Assembly: GCF_002994635.1 (NCBI RefSeq)
Contig: NZ_PVNL01000058.1
Coordinates: forward strand, 51,175 to 115,174
Origin: Enhygromyxa salina
GTDB taxonomy: Bacteria; Myxococcota_A; Polyangia; Nannocystales; Nannocystaceae
Direction of reading: 5' to 3'
Length of the DNA stretch: 64,000 bases
Below the pieces are notes generated by a model that saw only the letters and a list, made by a program, of their open reading frames with translations, ran no database searches and was not told the DNA's origin. Numbering within the stretch: the first letter of the stretch is position 1; each line of letters opens with the position of its first letter. Position numbers and translations under genes: made by a program. Below, one piece after another: positions 42,601 to 50,455 of this stretch.

Positions 42601-45033
42601 CTGGTTGCGCCGCGTGATCGCGGTTCGGACGATCGCGCGACCCGCCGCGTCCAGACAGATCTGGGCCTCGTCCAGCAGCGTCGTGGTCCGCAACAACCAC
42701 CGCCCGATCGCCGCTGGCGCGGACACCACCGTGCCCCACAGCGCCGCGCGAACGCGACCCGGTCGGGCCGAGCTGAGCACGCCCCCGGCCAGGTCGGTCA
42801 GCGCGGGGGTCGCGAGCAGCAGCGACACGAGCCCCGTCCACATCCACGCCGATCCCGGGAGCGCAAACCAGGCTGTCACGGCCAGGCCGATCAGCGTCGG
42901 CGCCACCAGGCTGCGCCGCAGGTTGTCGACGATCTTGTAGCGCGCGATCCCGTCAAACCGGCTGCGTGTGCGCTGACCTCCCGTGACCGGGACGCGCCGA
43001 CCCAACCACGCCAGCAGCTGCCAGTCACCGCGGACCCACCGATGCAGGCGCCGCGCGAAGCCCAGCCAGTTCTGCGGGTAGTCCTCGTAGACCACGACAT
43101 CGGTGACCAGCCCCGCGCGCCCGTGCAGGCCCTCGAGCAGGTCGTGGCTCAAGATCCGATCCTCGGGGATCCGCGCGGCCAAGCTGCGCTGAAAGTCGTC
43201 GATCGCGTAGATGCCCTTGCCGACGAAGATCCCCTCGCCAAACAGATCTTGGTACACGTCCGAGACCGCGCGAGTGTAGATGTCGAACGCCCCGTCGCCA
43301 GCGAAGGCCCGCGCGAACCGAGTCGACGCGTCGTCCGGGGCCACGTCGGCGCGCGGCTGCAGGACCGTATAGCCGGCGCGGACCCGCAGATCCGCGTCGA
43401 AGCACGCGCGGTTGAGCGGGTGCGCGAGCGTCTCGATCAGGCGGCGCCCGGCCCCGAGCGGGAGCACGGTGTCGGCGTCGAGGGTCAGCACATAGCGAAA
43501 CTCCGCGAAGTGCCCCTCGCGTCCTTCGTGAACCACGTAGGTGGTGTCGAGATCGCCACGCAGCAGCCGGTTGAGCTCATCGAGCTTGCCGCGCTTGCGC
43601 TCCCACCCCATCCAGCAGCCCTGGTTCGGACACCAGACCCGCCTGCGGTGAAACAGATGAAACGGCCCCTCGTCCGCCCGTCCGGCTGGCAGCCCGTGAC
43701 GACGATTCAGCGCGACGATCTGCCCGCGCGCGCGCTCGATCAGATCATCGTCGGACGGCAGCGTCTCGGTCGCGGCGTCGCCGTAATCGGTGAGCATCGC
43801 AACCTCGACCATCGGGTCGCGGGTCGCGAGGTAGTGAGACTCGAGTCTGTGCGCGAGCGCGTCGGCGTCGCCCGGTCGATTCAACAGGCCCGGGACGACG
43901 ATCAGCGTGCGATGCTGGCGTGGAACGCCGTCGATGAAGTCCAGCTTGGGCAGCGGGATCGGCTCGACCGCGAGGGTCACCAGCCAGTTGACGAGGCTGA
44001 CGCCGATCGTCCAGCCGGGGATCAGCACCAGCGCGCACGCGAGCAGCACCAGGCCGAGGCTGGTCCCGGCCGCGCGCAGCCCCACGCCCAGGGCCGCGAC
44101 ATGGAGCGCCGCGACCAGACCGATGCTGCCGATGTAGAGCGACGCCGCGTGCCGCCGCAGCGGCACCAACACACGATCACCGAGGCTCGGCCGGTATCCG
44201 ATCGCCCGCTCGAGCTCCGACCGCGCCTCGCGGTTGGGGCTGGCCAGCAACACATGACCCACGTGCCCGTCCTCGCCGACCAACTCGATCGCCCGGGTCG
44301 CGACGCCGGTCTCGGACAGCTCGCTGCGGTGGGCCAGGGCCTCGATGATCTGGCGGTAGCGATCGCGGGTCGCAAAGTCCATGGTCGGATACACGCCGCT
44401 CGGATCTCGGCTCAGGATCCGGTGGACCTCGCTCACGGCCTCGAAGAACCGGGCCCAGTCGGTCTTCTCGACCAGCAACAGGCTGCGCACACAGTTCGCC
44501 ACGCGATGGTCGATCGCGGTGTCGATCATCGGATGCAGCAGCCGCGGGACGTCGCGCGCGAGCTGCTCGAGCAGGCCCAGCCGCAGCAGCATCGGCAGCG
44601 CCCACAGCTCGGCCATCGACGCGTCGTGCTGCTGGCCAAACTCTCGCGCCCGCCGAATCATCAGCTCGCGATCGATCAGGCCCTCGCCCTCGCGCAGGAG
44701 CGAGAACGCCTCGACCTCGATCCGGCGCAGGCCCCTGTCGGCGCCCGTTCCCAGCTCCGCGCGCGCGAGCTGGCGCTCGAACTCGCGGGTGAAGCCGCGA
44801 CGGACCTGCCGGGTCGCGCGGCGCAGCACGAAGTGGTTGTCGAGCACCCACTCGATCCCGGCCGGCAGCGAGCGATCCTTGCGGTCTGCGAGCGCGCGGA
44901 CCAGCCCATTGAGGTGCCGGGCGACCGCGTACGCGCGCGCGCGCGTCGAGTGGCGTCGGGGCGCAAACGCAGACCTACGCCGCTCGGCGGCCACGCGCTC
45001 GGTGACCACCTGATCGTGGTTTCCGCCCCTCAC
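36616..45033 (-). CDS. Cyclic beta-1,2-glucan synthase (GT84 + GH94)
   Basis: 2805 residues, close to Brucella Cgs (about 2860). It initiates, elongates and cyclises beta-1,2-glucan from UDP-glucose at the inner membrane. Membrane helices lie at about 290-350 and 700-800. The glycosyltransferase core has the acidic motif RYVLTLDADTVLPLG (near 518), EGIFVGKGIYAIDDFQ, ILSHDLLEG and RRLHRWVRGDWQ. A glycoamylase-like region follows (GIAKGDIPIQHWAKLGRPI; GLLSWSGTMFEYLMP). The carboxy-terminal glycoside-phosphorylase part has NGYGGFSPDGREYV, IGSGDWNDGFSNVG with the catalytic Asp (near 2489), and RENGGQYTHAAVWVAWAL. The ATG overlaps the Usp stop (ATGA at 45033-45030). Cyclic glucans serve osmotic adaptation and host interaction in rhizobia; a stress role fits its Usp partner. 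Confidence 0.94.
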   Translation of the reverse strand: MRGGNHDQVVTERVAAERRRSAFAPRRHSTRARAYAVARHLNGLVRALADRKDRSLPAGIEWVLDNHFVLRRATRQVRRGFTREFERQLARAELGTGADRGLRRIEVEAFSLLREGEGLIDRELMIRRAREFGQQHDASMAELWALPMLLRLGLLEQLARDVPRLLHPMIDTAIDHRVANCVRSLLLVEKTDWARFFEAVSEVHRILSRDPSGVYPTMDFATRDRYRQIIEALAHRSELSETGVATRAIELVGEDGHVGHVLLASPNREARSELERAIGYRPSLGDRVLVPLRRHAASLYIGSIGLVAALHVAALGVGLRAAGTSLGLVLLACALVLIPGWTIGVSLVNWLVTLAVEPIPLPKLDFIDGVPRQHRTLIVVPGLLNRPGDADALAHRLESHYLATRDPMVEVAMLTDYGDAATETLPSDDDLIERARGQIVALNRRHGLPAGRADEGPFHLFHRRRVWCPNQGCWMGWERKRGKLDELNRLLRGDLDTTYVVHEGREGHFAEFRYVLTLDADTVLPLGAGRRLIETLAHPLNRACFDADLRVRAGYTVLQPRADVAPDDASTRFARAFAGDGAFDIYTRAVSDVYQDLFGEGIFVGKGIYAIDDFQRSLAARIPEDRILSHDLLEGLHGRAGLVTDVVVYEDYPQNWLGFARRLHRWVRGDWQLLAWLGRRVPVTGGQRTRSRFDGIARYKIVDNLRRSLVAPTLIGLAVTAWFALPGSAWMWTGLVSLLLATPALTDLAGGVLSSARPGRVRAALWGTVVSAPAAIGRWLLRTTTLLDEAQICLDAAGRAIVRTAITRRNQLEWTPAAQAGRGSDDPVTVIREMAPSLVVPPVLAALLVVVRPEAFAGALPILLAWFVAPPLAIWTGRAGRRRVHAPVSVDRALLRRLARRTWAYFEAIVGPEDHWLPPDNLQEQPIHEVAHRTSPTNIGMALLATLAARDLGYIDLLELVVRLRSTIETLGQLPQHRGHVINWIDTTTLEPLEPRYISTVDSGNLAAALIVLEQTCLELAQEARPVRGRFAGLADSLDVLGDALTHWGPEADRAARQVQLMRGHVDAVTDDPRSWSMSLDALDDGAFVQLDVRLLELFDARRSEAAFEPARFEELQTWATRIRTEVEDVRAEMAGQLPWFEFVSERPDLVPVGARRLVDALCDALGRVPTLGRTHAVLGRALARVEALQRSRDGHEHGEYTHEYTQWLDQLEQALRASLDHAQLARARLAEVAELARELVAAMDFEFLYDRERELTYIGYDLSSQRYDDHHYDLLASEARLASFVGIAKGDIPIQHWAKLGRPIGNFGAGRGLLSWSGTMFEYLMPPLLLDEGRGTLLDASARAAIRAQIEHADRHRLPWGMSESAYARLDAGFRYQYRAFGVPATGFRRGLDRDLVVAPYASLLALHHEPAAVVDNLGALAAVGGFGPLGVYEAIDFTRERIGLGSDRAVVYAYMSHHQGMIMLALHGYLCDRAMVRRMHRNPAVRTIELLLHERSPGRVPIERPQPAEEGPPVRPRLDSVRGWAADPVDGASAHVVSNGRYGLLITRAGAGHSWWKDRAITRPCRDATLEDLGAVTYLREHDTGEVWCSLGGADDPNREVVFTPHGASIVTHHHGLVAELTITVAPVEDVELRILRVSDRRGRTRRLTVSHYAEILLGDAVEYERHPAFAKLFVDTQLIVTPYPMILCRRRPRAPGGEQLWLACALISDAVAWSGYETDRARFVGRGRSLTDPVGLTRALPSVETPMQATLDTCVAMTGEVELAARGSCECAFISVFGRSRAEVLARASRISTMAAVRRHAFDAERTAIERAQRRGHDTDELRLHQRLLSAMLFPRAELRVTGETLARNRLSQVGLWRHGISGDLPIVLARVSTVGTGVITRLARAHMHWHERGLAADLVVLEERSPSYDGSLRQRLAQLLEHLGARIAREGGGVFVIHGASSSAAERNLLLSSASLVLDADLDLEAALTPIGVPELPLFEPEGQPRPPTTSLARPRDLLFDNGYGGFSPDGREYVVHLEPGQSTPAPWINVLANPEFGCIISERGAGYAWSINAGLRRLTPWSNDPVLDPPSISLYLRDELDAEVWSPMPAPAPYPAPYQVRHGAGYTSFTHHGHGLRQQTEVFVTPRDPVGVIRLGLVNTWDRPRRLTVTLCIEWLLGSRKSDTRTLISDFVPEFEVMLARNPWNPSFADRWAFAAASERLHAVTTSREEFFGRSGDRRLPAALRRIGLSGEVLLGSDPCAVLQVEVELGPGADTQLHFVFGEAEDRSSALGLARRYRDPALVREAREQVDHHWDRLLSAVEVHSPDPGFDLMVNRWLLYQSVSSRLWGRTGFYQSSGAFGFRDQLQDVMALVHAAPELQRAFLLEAAGQQFEAGDVLHWWHPPHNAGLRSRCSDDLVWLPLVTAHYVEATADLTVLAEQVRFLDAPPLATREQERYHAGLGPGFGSELQVDGSATLYEHCMRVFARASDVGAHGLPLIGSGDWNDGFSNVGVLGRGESVWLGWFVRAAALAFAGVCERLGELGDARELRSRVAALREPLESAWDGAWYVRAIHDDGAPLGASGSEACAIDSIAQSWSVLSGGANELRARVAMNSVWQRLVMQDQRIVRLFTPPFRSAVARVGYVEGYPPGIRENGGQYTHAAVWVAWALAELGESERAWAVASMIGPLAHGSDSEAIERYRVEPYVVAADIYSEPPHVGRGGWTWYTGAAGWLYRLSVERLLGVRRSEGRITLAPTLPRAWPSAELVLRDGQTVYRVQITKRDLGREVIACTVDGVAVAVPTVLPAPDQREHAVVITLD

Positions 45034-46142
45034 TCCACACTCTGTGCGGCCGTGAAGCGTGGAGGGGCCTCAGCTGCCAGATCCTGGGCGATCCACACTG
45101 GCTTGACCAGCGAGTCGAGCAGCCGACGCGCGACCGATCCGTAGCGCTCCCCGTGGGCGCAACCGCCACCGTGGGCACACAGCAACACGAGATCGGTGTT
45201 GGAGCTGCTCGCGAGCCGCTCGATCGCGCGGGCCGGGTTGGTGTCCGACAGCAGCTTGATCTGAACCCGCAGACCCCGACCCGCCAGGCGCTCACTGACG
45301 GCCTCGAGGTAGGTCTTGGCCCGCTGGCGGTTGTGCTGGGTCAGCTCTTCGATCAGCCCGCGCTCGCGCGTGCCCGACGGCAGGTGGTGCGAGCTGTCGG
45401 GCCGCTGGACGACATGCGCGAGGGTGATCTGGGCGTCGTGCGCCTGCGCAACGCGGGCGACCAGGGGCAGCACATGCTCGGCCCGCGCGGAGCAGTCGAG
45501 CGGCACGAGGATGTGCTCGAACGCGGTCGACGGCGGCTCGGCCGGTACCACCAGCAGCGAGACCGGCCCGCTGGAGATGACCTTGCGGGTGGTGCTGCCC
45601 ATCCGCCAGCTCCGCGAGCCGTCGCTGCCGTGGCTGGCGATCACGATCAGATCGACCTCTTCAGTGTCGATGAAGTGCAGGATCTGCTCGGCGGCGCGTC
45701 CCTCCGCGACGACCGAGGTCGCCTTCTCTTCCAGGGGCAGCTGCGCGGCGAGGCGCTCGAGATCCATCTCGGCGTGAGCCCGCGCCATCGCCCACTCGAG
45801 CGCGTGCACCGGGCCCGCGTGCTTGGGTGTCAGGACCCGCAACAGCGTCACCCGCGAGCTCCCACACGCACGGATCGCGGCCAGGGCGGCCGGGATCGCT
45901 CGATGCGCCGAGTCCGAACCATCGGTGGTCACCAGCACGTGCTCCGGGATCACCGCCGCCACCCGTCGACGGGGGTGGTTGCGGGCCACGTGAGCGACGG
46001 GCTCGGTCGCCGGGCCCCGCACGATCGGCGGCACCAGCGACCGGCCGAGACAAGCGCGACCGATCGACACCCGCGCGTGGAGAGACATGCTGCAGTCGCG
46101 GGTCGGCGCGGGCGCCCGTAGGTTGGTTTTCTCTGGCGTCAT
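45030..46142 (-). CDS. Universal stress protein with two Usp domains
   Basis: 370 residues with tandem UspA domains at about 66-200 and 205-350. Each starts with the family strand (EHVLVTTDGSD; EHILVPLDCSA) and ends with the ATP-binding loop pattern G-x2-G-x9-G(S) (ASHGSDGSRSWRMGSTTRKV; CAHGGGCAHGERYGSVARR). About 60 N-terminal residues have no assigned fold. The ATG at 46142 is chosen because GAGG lies 6 bp upstream (GAGGAAC at 46152-46146); an in-frame start at 46199 lacks such a site. The stop overlaps the glucan synthase ATG by four bases, so both are made from one transcript. The upstream region has three inverted repeats that may be regulatory. Confidence 0.88.
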   Translation of the reverse strand: MTPEKTNLRAPAPTRDCSMSLHARVSIGRACLGRSLVPPIVRGPATEPVAHVARNHPRRRVAAVIPEHVLVTTDGSDSAHRAIPAALAAIRACGSSRVTLLRVLTPKHAGPVHALEWAMARAHAEMDLERLAAQLPLEEKATSVVAEGRAAEQILHFIDTEEVDLIVIASHGSDGSRSWRMGSTTRKVISSGPVSLLVVPAEPPSTAFEHILVPLDCSARAEHVLPLVARVAQAHDAQITLAHVVQRPDSSHHLPSGTRERGLIEELTQHNRQRAKTYLEAVSERLAGRGLRVQIKLLSDTNPARAIERLASSSNTDLVLLCAHGGGCAHGERYGSVARRLLDSLVKPVWIAQDLAAEAPPRFTAAQSVE

Positions 46143-46145
46143 GAG

Positions 46146-46152
46146 GTTCCTC
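46146..46152 (-). promoter_or_regulatory. Ribosome-binding site deciding the usp start
   Basis: Minus-strand GAGGAAC, with GAGG ending 6 bases before the ATG at 46142. It selects that ATG over the upstream in-frame ATG at 46199. Confidence 0.7.
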
Positions 46153-46167
46153 GCCCGCTGCTGATAT

Positions 46168-46184
46168 TCGTATTCTGAATACGA
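46168..46184. promoter_or_regulatory. Perfect 8-bp inverted repeat upstream of usp
   Basis: TCGTATTC-T-GAATACGA, a perfect dyad in an AT-rich island 26 bp before the usp start. Good size for a dimeric regulator; it could overlap the promoter or 5' leader. Confidence 0.55.
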
Positions 46185-46198
46185 GCGGTGGACACTCA

Positions 46199-46219
46199 CG
46201 ATTGATCATGGGTCAATCG
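46199..46219. promoter_or_regulatory. Second inverted repeat upstream of usp
   Basis: CGATTGA-TCATGGG-TCAATCG, 7-bp arms and 7-bp spacer. It looks like a CRP/FNR-type dyad, but the spacing is one base longer than TTGAT-N4-ATCAA. Confidence 0.5.
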
Positions 46220-46320
46220 GTGCAAAGCGAATAGTTGGAGCCAGAACAACGGTTTGGCCGCAAGAATTTCTCGTTGCCGTTGACGACACAATGATCATTT
46301 CGTCGTGGCCCGCGTCACCG

Positions 46321-46339
46321 TGTATGGACACACCATACA
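46321..46339. promoter_or_regulatory. Third inverted repeat in the 46143-46368 gap
   Basis: TGTATGG-ACACA-CCATACA, 7-bp arms and 5-bp spacer, near the 3' end of the lipoprotein gene (stop at 46369). It may act in usp regulation or be a transcription end. No gene is seen in 46143-46368. Confidence 0.45.
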
Positions 46340-46368
46340 ATCGGCGCCCGCCACGAGGCACGCCCCGC

Positions 46369-47073
46369 TCACTGCGGCGCGAAGCTGCCGACGCTGCGAT
46401 CCCACACGTAGCGCGTGAGCGCGTCGCCGTGCCGCAGCTCGACCGCCGAGACCTGGCCGCTCGCCGCTCGCACGAACTCGACGCTGGCTTCAGCCGCAGC
46501 GCAGTCGTAGGGCTCGACGCGGATCGAGCCGACGTGCTCGAGCATGGCGCCGGTCGGACGCAGGAACGAAAACCCGGGCCCGCGCTCGCAGCCGCCGATC
46601 CGCGCGGCCACGGCGATCAAGGTCGGCCCGTCGACGAGCGTGACGATCGTGATCGCGAAGGGGGGGACATCGACGAGCTCGGCCACGTCGTGCACGCGGA
46701 TCGCCCCGCTGTCGCTGAGCAAGATCAGGTGGTCGTAGGCTCCGGCGACCGCGATCGCCGGCAACAGCAGCGCCGCGTCGAGCTCCCCGTCGCCGTTGAG
46801 ATCGGCGATCACGTGATCTTGGACCTGATCGCCGCGCCGACCATGATCCCGCAGCGCACGATCCAGCGTCAGCGGCAACGACGGGTCCTCGGCGACGGTG
46901 GTCCCGTCGATCGACCACCGCGCAGGCTCCCCGAGCTCACTCGGATCGGGCTGTGCGCTGCCGGTCGGTGTGGCCGGGGAGCTGGCGGCGGGCGGCCGCG
47001 CGCTCGCGTCGTTCGACTGCGCGCGGCGACACCCCAGCGGCCCGAGCAGTCCGACGGACAGTGTCAACAGCAT
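46369..47073 (-). CDS. Lipoprotein with FG-GAP-like calcium loop
   Basis: 234 residues from ATG 47073 (MLLTLSVGLLGPLGC, Cys15). The frame is open upstream to an ATG at 47169, which would add 32 residues encoded by a copy of the 75-bp repeat. The short start gives a signal peptide with no basic residue, so the longer start cannot be excluded. An Ala/Ser/Pro-rich linker is followed by DHVIADLNGDGELDAALLLP, a DxNxDGxxD calcium-binding loop as in FG-GAP and dockerin-like repeats, then mixed beta strands with Cys (IGGCERGPGF, EPYDCAAAE). Function unknown. It points toward the Usp gene and away from glnE. Confidence 0.72.
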   Translation of the reverse strand: MLLTLSVGLLGPLGCRRAQSNDASARPPAASSPATPTGSAQPDPSELGEPARWSIDGTTVAEDPSLPLTLDRALRDHGRRGDQVQDHVIADLNGDGELDAALLLPAIAVAGAYDHLILLSDSGAIRVHDVAELVDVPPFAITIVTLVDGPTLIAVAARIGGCERGPGFSFLRPTGAMLEHVGSIRVEPYDCAAAEASVEFVRAASGQVSAVELRHGDALTRYVWDRSVGSFAPQ

Positions 47074-47075
47074 CA

Positions 47076-47144
47076 GCCCGCTGCCCAAGGTGAACCGGTC
47101 GACGAATGGCGCCTGCAAGCGGGTCAGAAGCCTGACCCGAGCTG
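47076..47144 (-). repeat. Single copy of the 75-bp hairpin repeat
   Basis: Near-complete unit from GCCCGCTGCCCAAGGTGAAC to GCCTGACCCGAGCTGA, with the intact CGGGTCAG-AAGC-CTGACCCG hairpin. It lies between the lipoprotein start and the glnE promoter region and is in frame with the lipoprotein reading frame. Confidence 0.92.
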
Positions 47145-47275
47145 ATGACCCCGCCTCGACGCGTCGCATGCTGCAGGTCAGCGCGAGCGCGCGTCCGTGT
47201 CAACCCGCGTCCGCGCTGATCTCGGGTTCGACCGGGGGAGCGGCGCGCCCGGTCGCCGGGGTTATCCTGTCCGAG

Positions 47276-50200
47276 GTGTCGACCCCGCTCGACGATCTCA
47301 GCGCGATCCTCGAGCACGTTCTCGCGCTGGAGGATCGCGAGCGTGGCGTCTACGTCACCACGCTCGCGCCTCGCTGGCGCGCGCCGCTCGAGGAGCTGCT
47401 CGCCGGTCCCGAGCCCGACGCCGCGCTGCAGCGGGCCCTGTCGCTGCCGGCGACCCACCTGCGCGAGCCACCGAGCTCGACTGGCGTCGCGCTGCTGCAT
47501 CAGGGCAGCTACCCGACTCGGCTGATGCGCCTGCTCGACGCAGCGCAGGTCCAAGCCCTGCTCGGCGACGCCCCCACGCGGCCCCCACCCGTGGCGGATC
47601 AGATCGACGCCGCGCTCGCCAGCTACCCGCTCGCCGAGGCGATCGCCCGGGTCCGCACGCACAACTACTTGTGGCTGGCCCGCCGCGAGCTCGAGCACGC
47701 CCCGCTCGAGGAGGTCGGCGGCGCGCTCTCGGATGTCGCTGGAGGGTGCATCGACGCGGCCCTGCGCGGCGTCGATCCGCAGCTGCTCGAGCAAGTCTGC
47801 GTGTTTGGCATGGGCAAGCTCGGCGGCCGCGAGCTCAATTTTCTCAGCGACATCGACTTGGTGTTCGTCCACACCGACGAGGCCGTGGCGGCGGCGGACG
47901 AGGCTCGGGTGCACCGGCTGCGGACCGTCCTGCACGATCGCCTGCGCAAGGCCCTGCGCCTGATCGAAGGCAGCGGCGTCTGGCGGCCGCTGTTTCATGT
48001 CGATCTGCGGCTGCGCCCGTTCGGCTCCCGCGGTCCGCTGTCGCTCTCGGTGTCCGCGCTCGAGCGCTACTACGAGCGTCACGGTCGCGGCTGGGAGCGC
48101 CAGGCGTGGCTGCGCGCGCGCCCGGTCGCCGGCAACCTCGAGCTCGGCGCGACCGTGCTCGAGCGGCTCACACCGTTCGTCTGGCGGCGCAGCCTGGGCC
48201 CCGAGATCTTCGATGAGATCGCGGCCATGATGAAGCGCTCCCGCGCGCAGGCCCACGACAGCATCGGCAGCGCCAACGTCGATCTCAAGCACGACGCTGG
48301 CGGGATCCGAGAGATCGAGTTCTTCGTGCAGAGCCTGCAGCTGCTCAACGGCGGCCGCAACAAGAGCCTCCGCGCGCGCTCGACCCTCGACGCCTGCGAT
48401 CGCCTGGCCGCGGCCGGGCTGCTCAGTGATCGGGAGCACGAGATCCTCGCCCGCGCCTACCGAGTGCTGCGCCGGATCGAGCATCGCGTGCAGCTGAGCG
48501 AGGGACAGCAGACCCACCGCGTGCCCCAGGCCGAGCCGGCCCGCGAGCTGCTGGCCCGTCGGCTCGCGGTCGGGGCTCCACCGACGTGGTTGATCGGCGC
48601 GGTGCGAAACCTCGCCGGGGCCCGCGAGCCCGCGCCACCGCGGACCCTCGCTCGGTTCGACGCCGCCCTGACCGAGCTGCGCGGCCAGGTCCAGGCGATC
48701 ACCGGGACGCTCACCGGGGAGTCCGAGCTCGCCGGCCATGCCCCGGCCGAGCGCGAGGTCGCGCAGGCGGTGCTGCTCGATCCCGGCTCGTCGCCGCGCT
48801 CCCGGCTCGACGCGCTCGCGAGCTTTGGGCTGTGGCCGGAGGCGGCCGAAGAGGTCGCCGCGATGCTCGACCACCTGCTGTCGCGTCCCCACGGCGCGCT
48901 GGCCAGCTCCGGCGCCGCGCTGATCGGTGGTCAGCGCTTGTTGCTGGCCTGCCTCGACAGCGCAAACCCCGTCGAGGCGGTGCGTCGGCTCGTCGAGTTC
49001 TCGGCCACGCGGCCCGCTCACCTGGGCGTGTGGCGGGTGATGGGGGCGCCCGAGCAAGAGCAGCTCGTTCGCCAGGTCGCCGATCTGTTCGGCGCCAGCG
49101 AGCCGCTCAGCCGCGGCCTGATCGGGTTTGGTGGCACCTCGGGTCCAGCCCGCGATGGCGGGCTCTCGCTGCTGCTCGAGGCCGCCGCCAGCGAGCTGCC
49201 CACGGCCGACGAGCTGCGCGAGCACTACGCCAACTTCTCGAGCGAGGGCGATGACGGCAGCCTCGATCACCGCCTGATGTTGTTCAAGCACCGTGAGCTG
49301 GTCCGGATCGGCATCTACGATCTCGCGCGTCGCCCCGATCCCCTGGCAGTCGGGCGCAGCCTGTCGGACCTGGCCGATCTGGTCGTCCGCGAGCTGCTCG
49401 CGGATCTGGCCACCGAGCTGCGCGATGGCCCGGCGTTCACGCTCGCGGTCCTGACGCTCGGCAAGTTCGGCATGCAGGCGATGGACTATGGCTCGGACCT
49501 CGATCTGATGTTCGTGTTCGAGCCCGCGCACAACGTCTCGCCCACGGTCGCCCGCGAGTCCGCCCAGCGAGTCAGTCGCCGGCTGATCGCCCGGCTCGAG
49601 GATCGCAGCCGGGGACTGCGGCTCTACGAGGTCGACATGCGCATGCGCCCGTCGGGCCGCCAGGGCCTGCTCGTCTCGTCGCTGGCTGGATTTCAAAGCT
49701 ACCACAGCCGCCCGCTCGAGGTCTGGGAGCGGCTCGCGCTGGTGCGCCTGCGAGCCGTGGCCGAGCAGCCGTTTCACATGGGCGCTGCCGCCCACGTGCA
49801 GGCTCCGTCGCTCGGTCTCGCCACCAAGATCATCGACGAGGTCGTCCCCACCTCGGTCTGGGCCCGCGACGATGATCCAGACCACGTGGCCAGCGAGACG
49901 CGCCGGCTCAAGCAACGGATCGAGCTCGAACTCGCGCGTGAGACACGCGAGCAGTGGAACATCAAGACAGGGGTTGGCGGGGTGCTCGAGGCCGAACTGT
50001 TGGTGTCTGCCCTGCAGTTGCGGCACGATGGTCGCCGCGTGGTCACGCCCCCGTCCGCAGCGGCTACCGCAAGCGACCCTGAGACCGGGCCCGCGCCCAT
50101 GAGCATACGGGCCCGCGACATCCCCACGGCGCTGCAGCAGCTCGCGTCGGTCGGTGCCCTCGATCACGCTGAGGCGGCGGCGCTCGATCGCGCGTACCGG

Positions 50201-50455
50201 TTCGAGCGACGCCTGCTCAATCGACTCCGCATGTCGCGGGGTAGCGACTGGGGCGAGACCGACCGCCTGACTCTGAATTCTCCCCGCCTGACCGCCCTTG
50301 CACGTAGGATGGGCCTCGCAGACCGCGACACGCTGGTCTCGACCCTCGAGCGTGAACGGTCGCTCATCCGAGCCGCGTTTGATCGCCACCTGCCCCGGCT
50401 GGACCACCCCGACCCAACCCGCCCCCCCGACGACACCCATGCCGGAGACCACTGA
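47276..50455 (+). CDS. glnE: Bifunctional glutamine synthetase adenylyltransferase/deadenylase
   Basis: 1059 residues, slightly longer than E. coli GlnE (946). It adds or removes AMP on glutamine synthetase in response to nitrogen status. Two nucleotidyltransferase domains are visible. The N-terminal adenylyl-removing one has GMGKLGGRELNFLSDIDLVF (178-197). The C-terminal adenylylating one has TLGKFGMQAMDYGSDLDLMF (near 727-746), each with the paired Asp of the GSxxD family, plus VDLRLRPFG and VDMRMRPSG. Linker helices carry the GlnD_UR_UTase-like region. GTG 47276 is the start; upstream codons run into the repeat and look unconserved. The last 17 bases overlap the start of the DUF4388 gene, suggesting coupling. 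Confidence 0.93.
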   Translation: MSTPLDDLSAILEHVLALEDRERGVYVTTLAPRWRAPLEELLAGPEPDAALQRALSLPATHLREPPSSTGVALLHQGSYPTRLMRLLDAAQVQALLGDAPTRPPPVADQIDAALASYPLAEAIARVRTHNYLWLARRELEHAPLEEVGGALSDVAGGCIDAALRGVDPQLLEQVCVFGMGKLGGRELNFLSDIDLVFVHTDEAVAAADEARVHRLRTVLHDRLRKALRLIEGSGVWRPLFHVDLRLRPFGSRGPLSLSVSALERYYERHGRGWERQAWLRARPVAGNLELGATVLERLTPFVWRRSLGPEIFDEIAAMMKRSRAQAHDSIGSANVDLKHDAGGIREIEFFVQSLQLLNGGRNKSLRARSTLDACDRLAAAGLLSDREHEILARAYRVLRRIEHRVQLSEGQQTHRVPQAEPARELLARRLAVGAPPTWLIGAVRNLAGAREPAPPRTLARFDAALTELRGQVQAITGTLTGESELAGHAPAEREVAQAVLLDPGSSPRSRLDALASFGLWPEAAEEVAAMLDHLLSRPHGALASSGAALIGGQRLLLACLDSANPVEAVRRLVEFSATRPAHLGVWRVMGAPEQEQLVRQVADLFGASEPLSRGLIGFGGTSGPARDGGLSLLLEAAASELPTADELREHYANFSSEGDDGSLDHRLMLFKHRELVRIGIYDLARRPDPLAVGRSLSDLADLVVRELLADLATELRDGPAFTLAVLTLGKFGMQAMDYGSDLDLMFVFEPAHNVSPTVARESAQRVSRRLIARLEDRSRGLRLYEVDMRMRPSGRQGLLVSSLAGFQSYHSRPLEVWERLALVRLRAVAEQPFHMGAAAHVQAPSLGLATKIIDEVVPTSVWARDDDPDHVASETRRLKQRIELELARETREQWNIKTGVGGVLEAELLVSALQLRHDGRRVVTPPSAAATASDPETGPAPMSIRARDIPTALQQLASVGALDHAEAAALDRAYRFERRLLNRLRMSRGSDWGETDRLTLNSPRLTALARRMGLADRDTLVSTLERERSLIRAAFDRHLPRLDHPDPTRPPDDTHAGDH

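Noticed and set aside
41839..45144. Long plus-strand frame antisense to the glucan synthase
   Set aside because: Composition is Arg/Gln/Asp-rich with no domain signs; the minus strand holds all conserved GT84/GH94 motifs. It is a shadow of high-GC codon use.
46199..46219. FNR box upstream of usp
   Set aside because: The half-sites TTGA/TCAA are one base too far apart for the FNR consensus, so it was kept only as an unassigned dyad.
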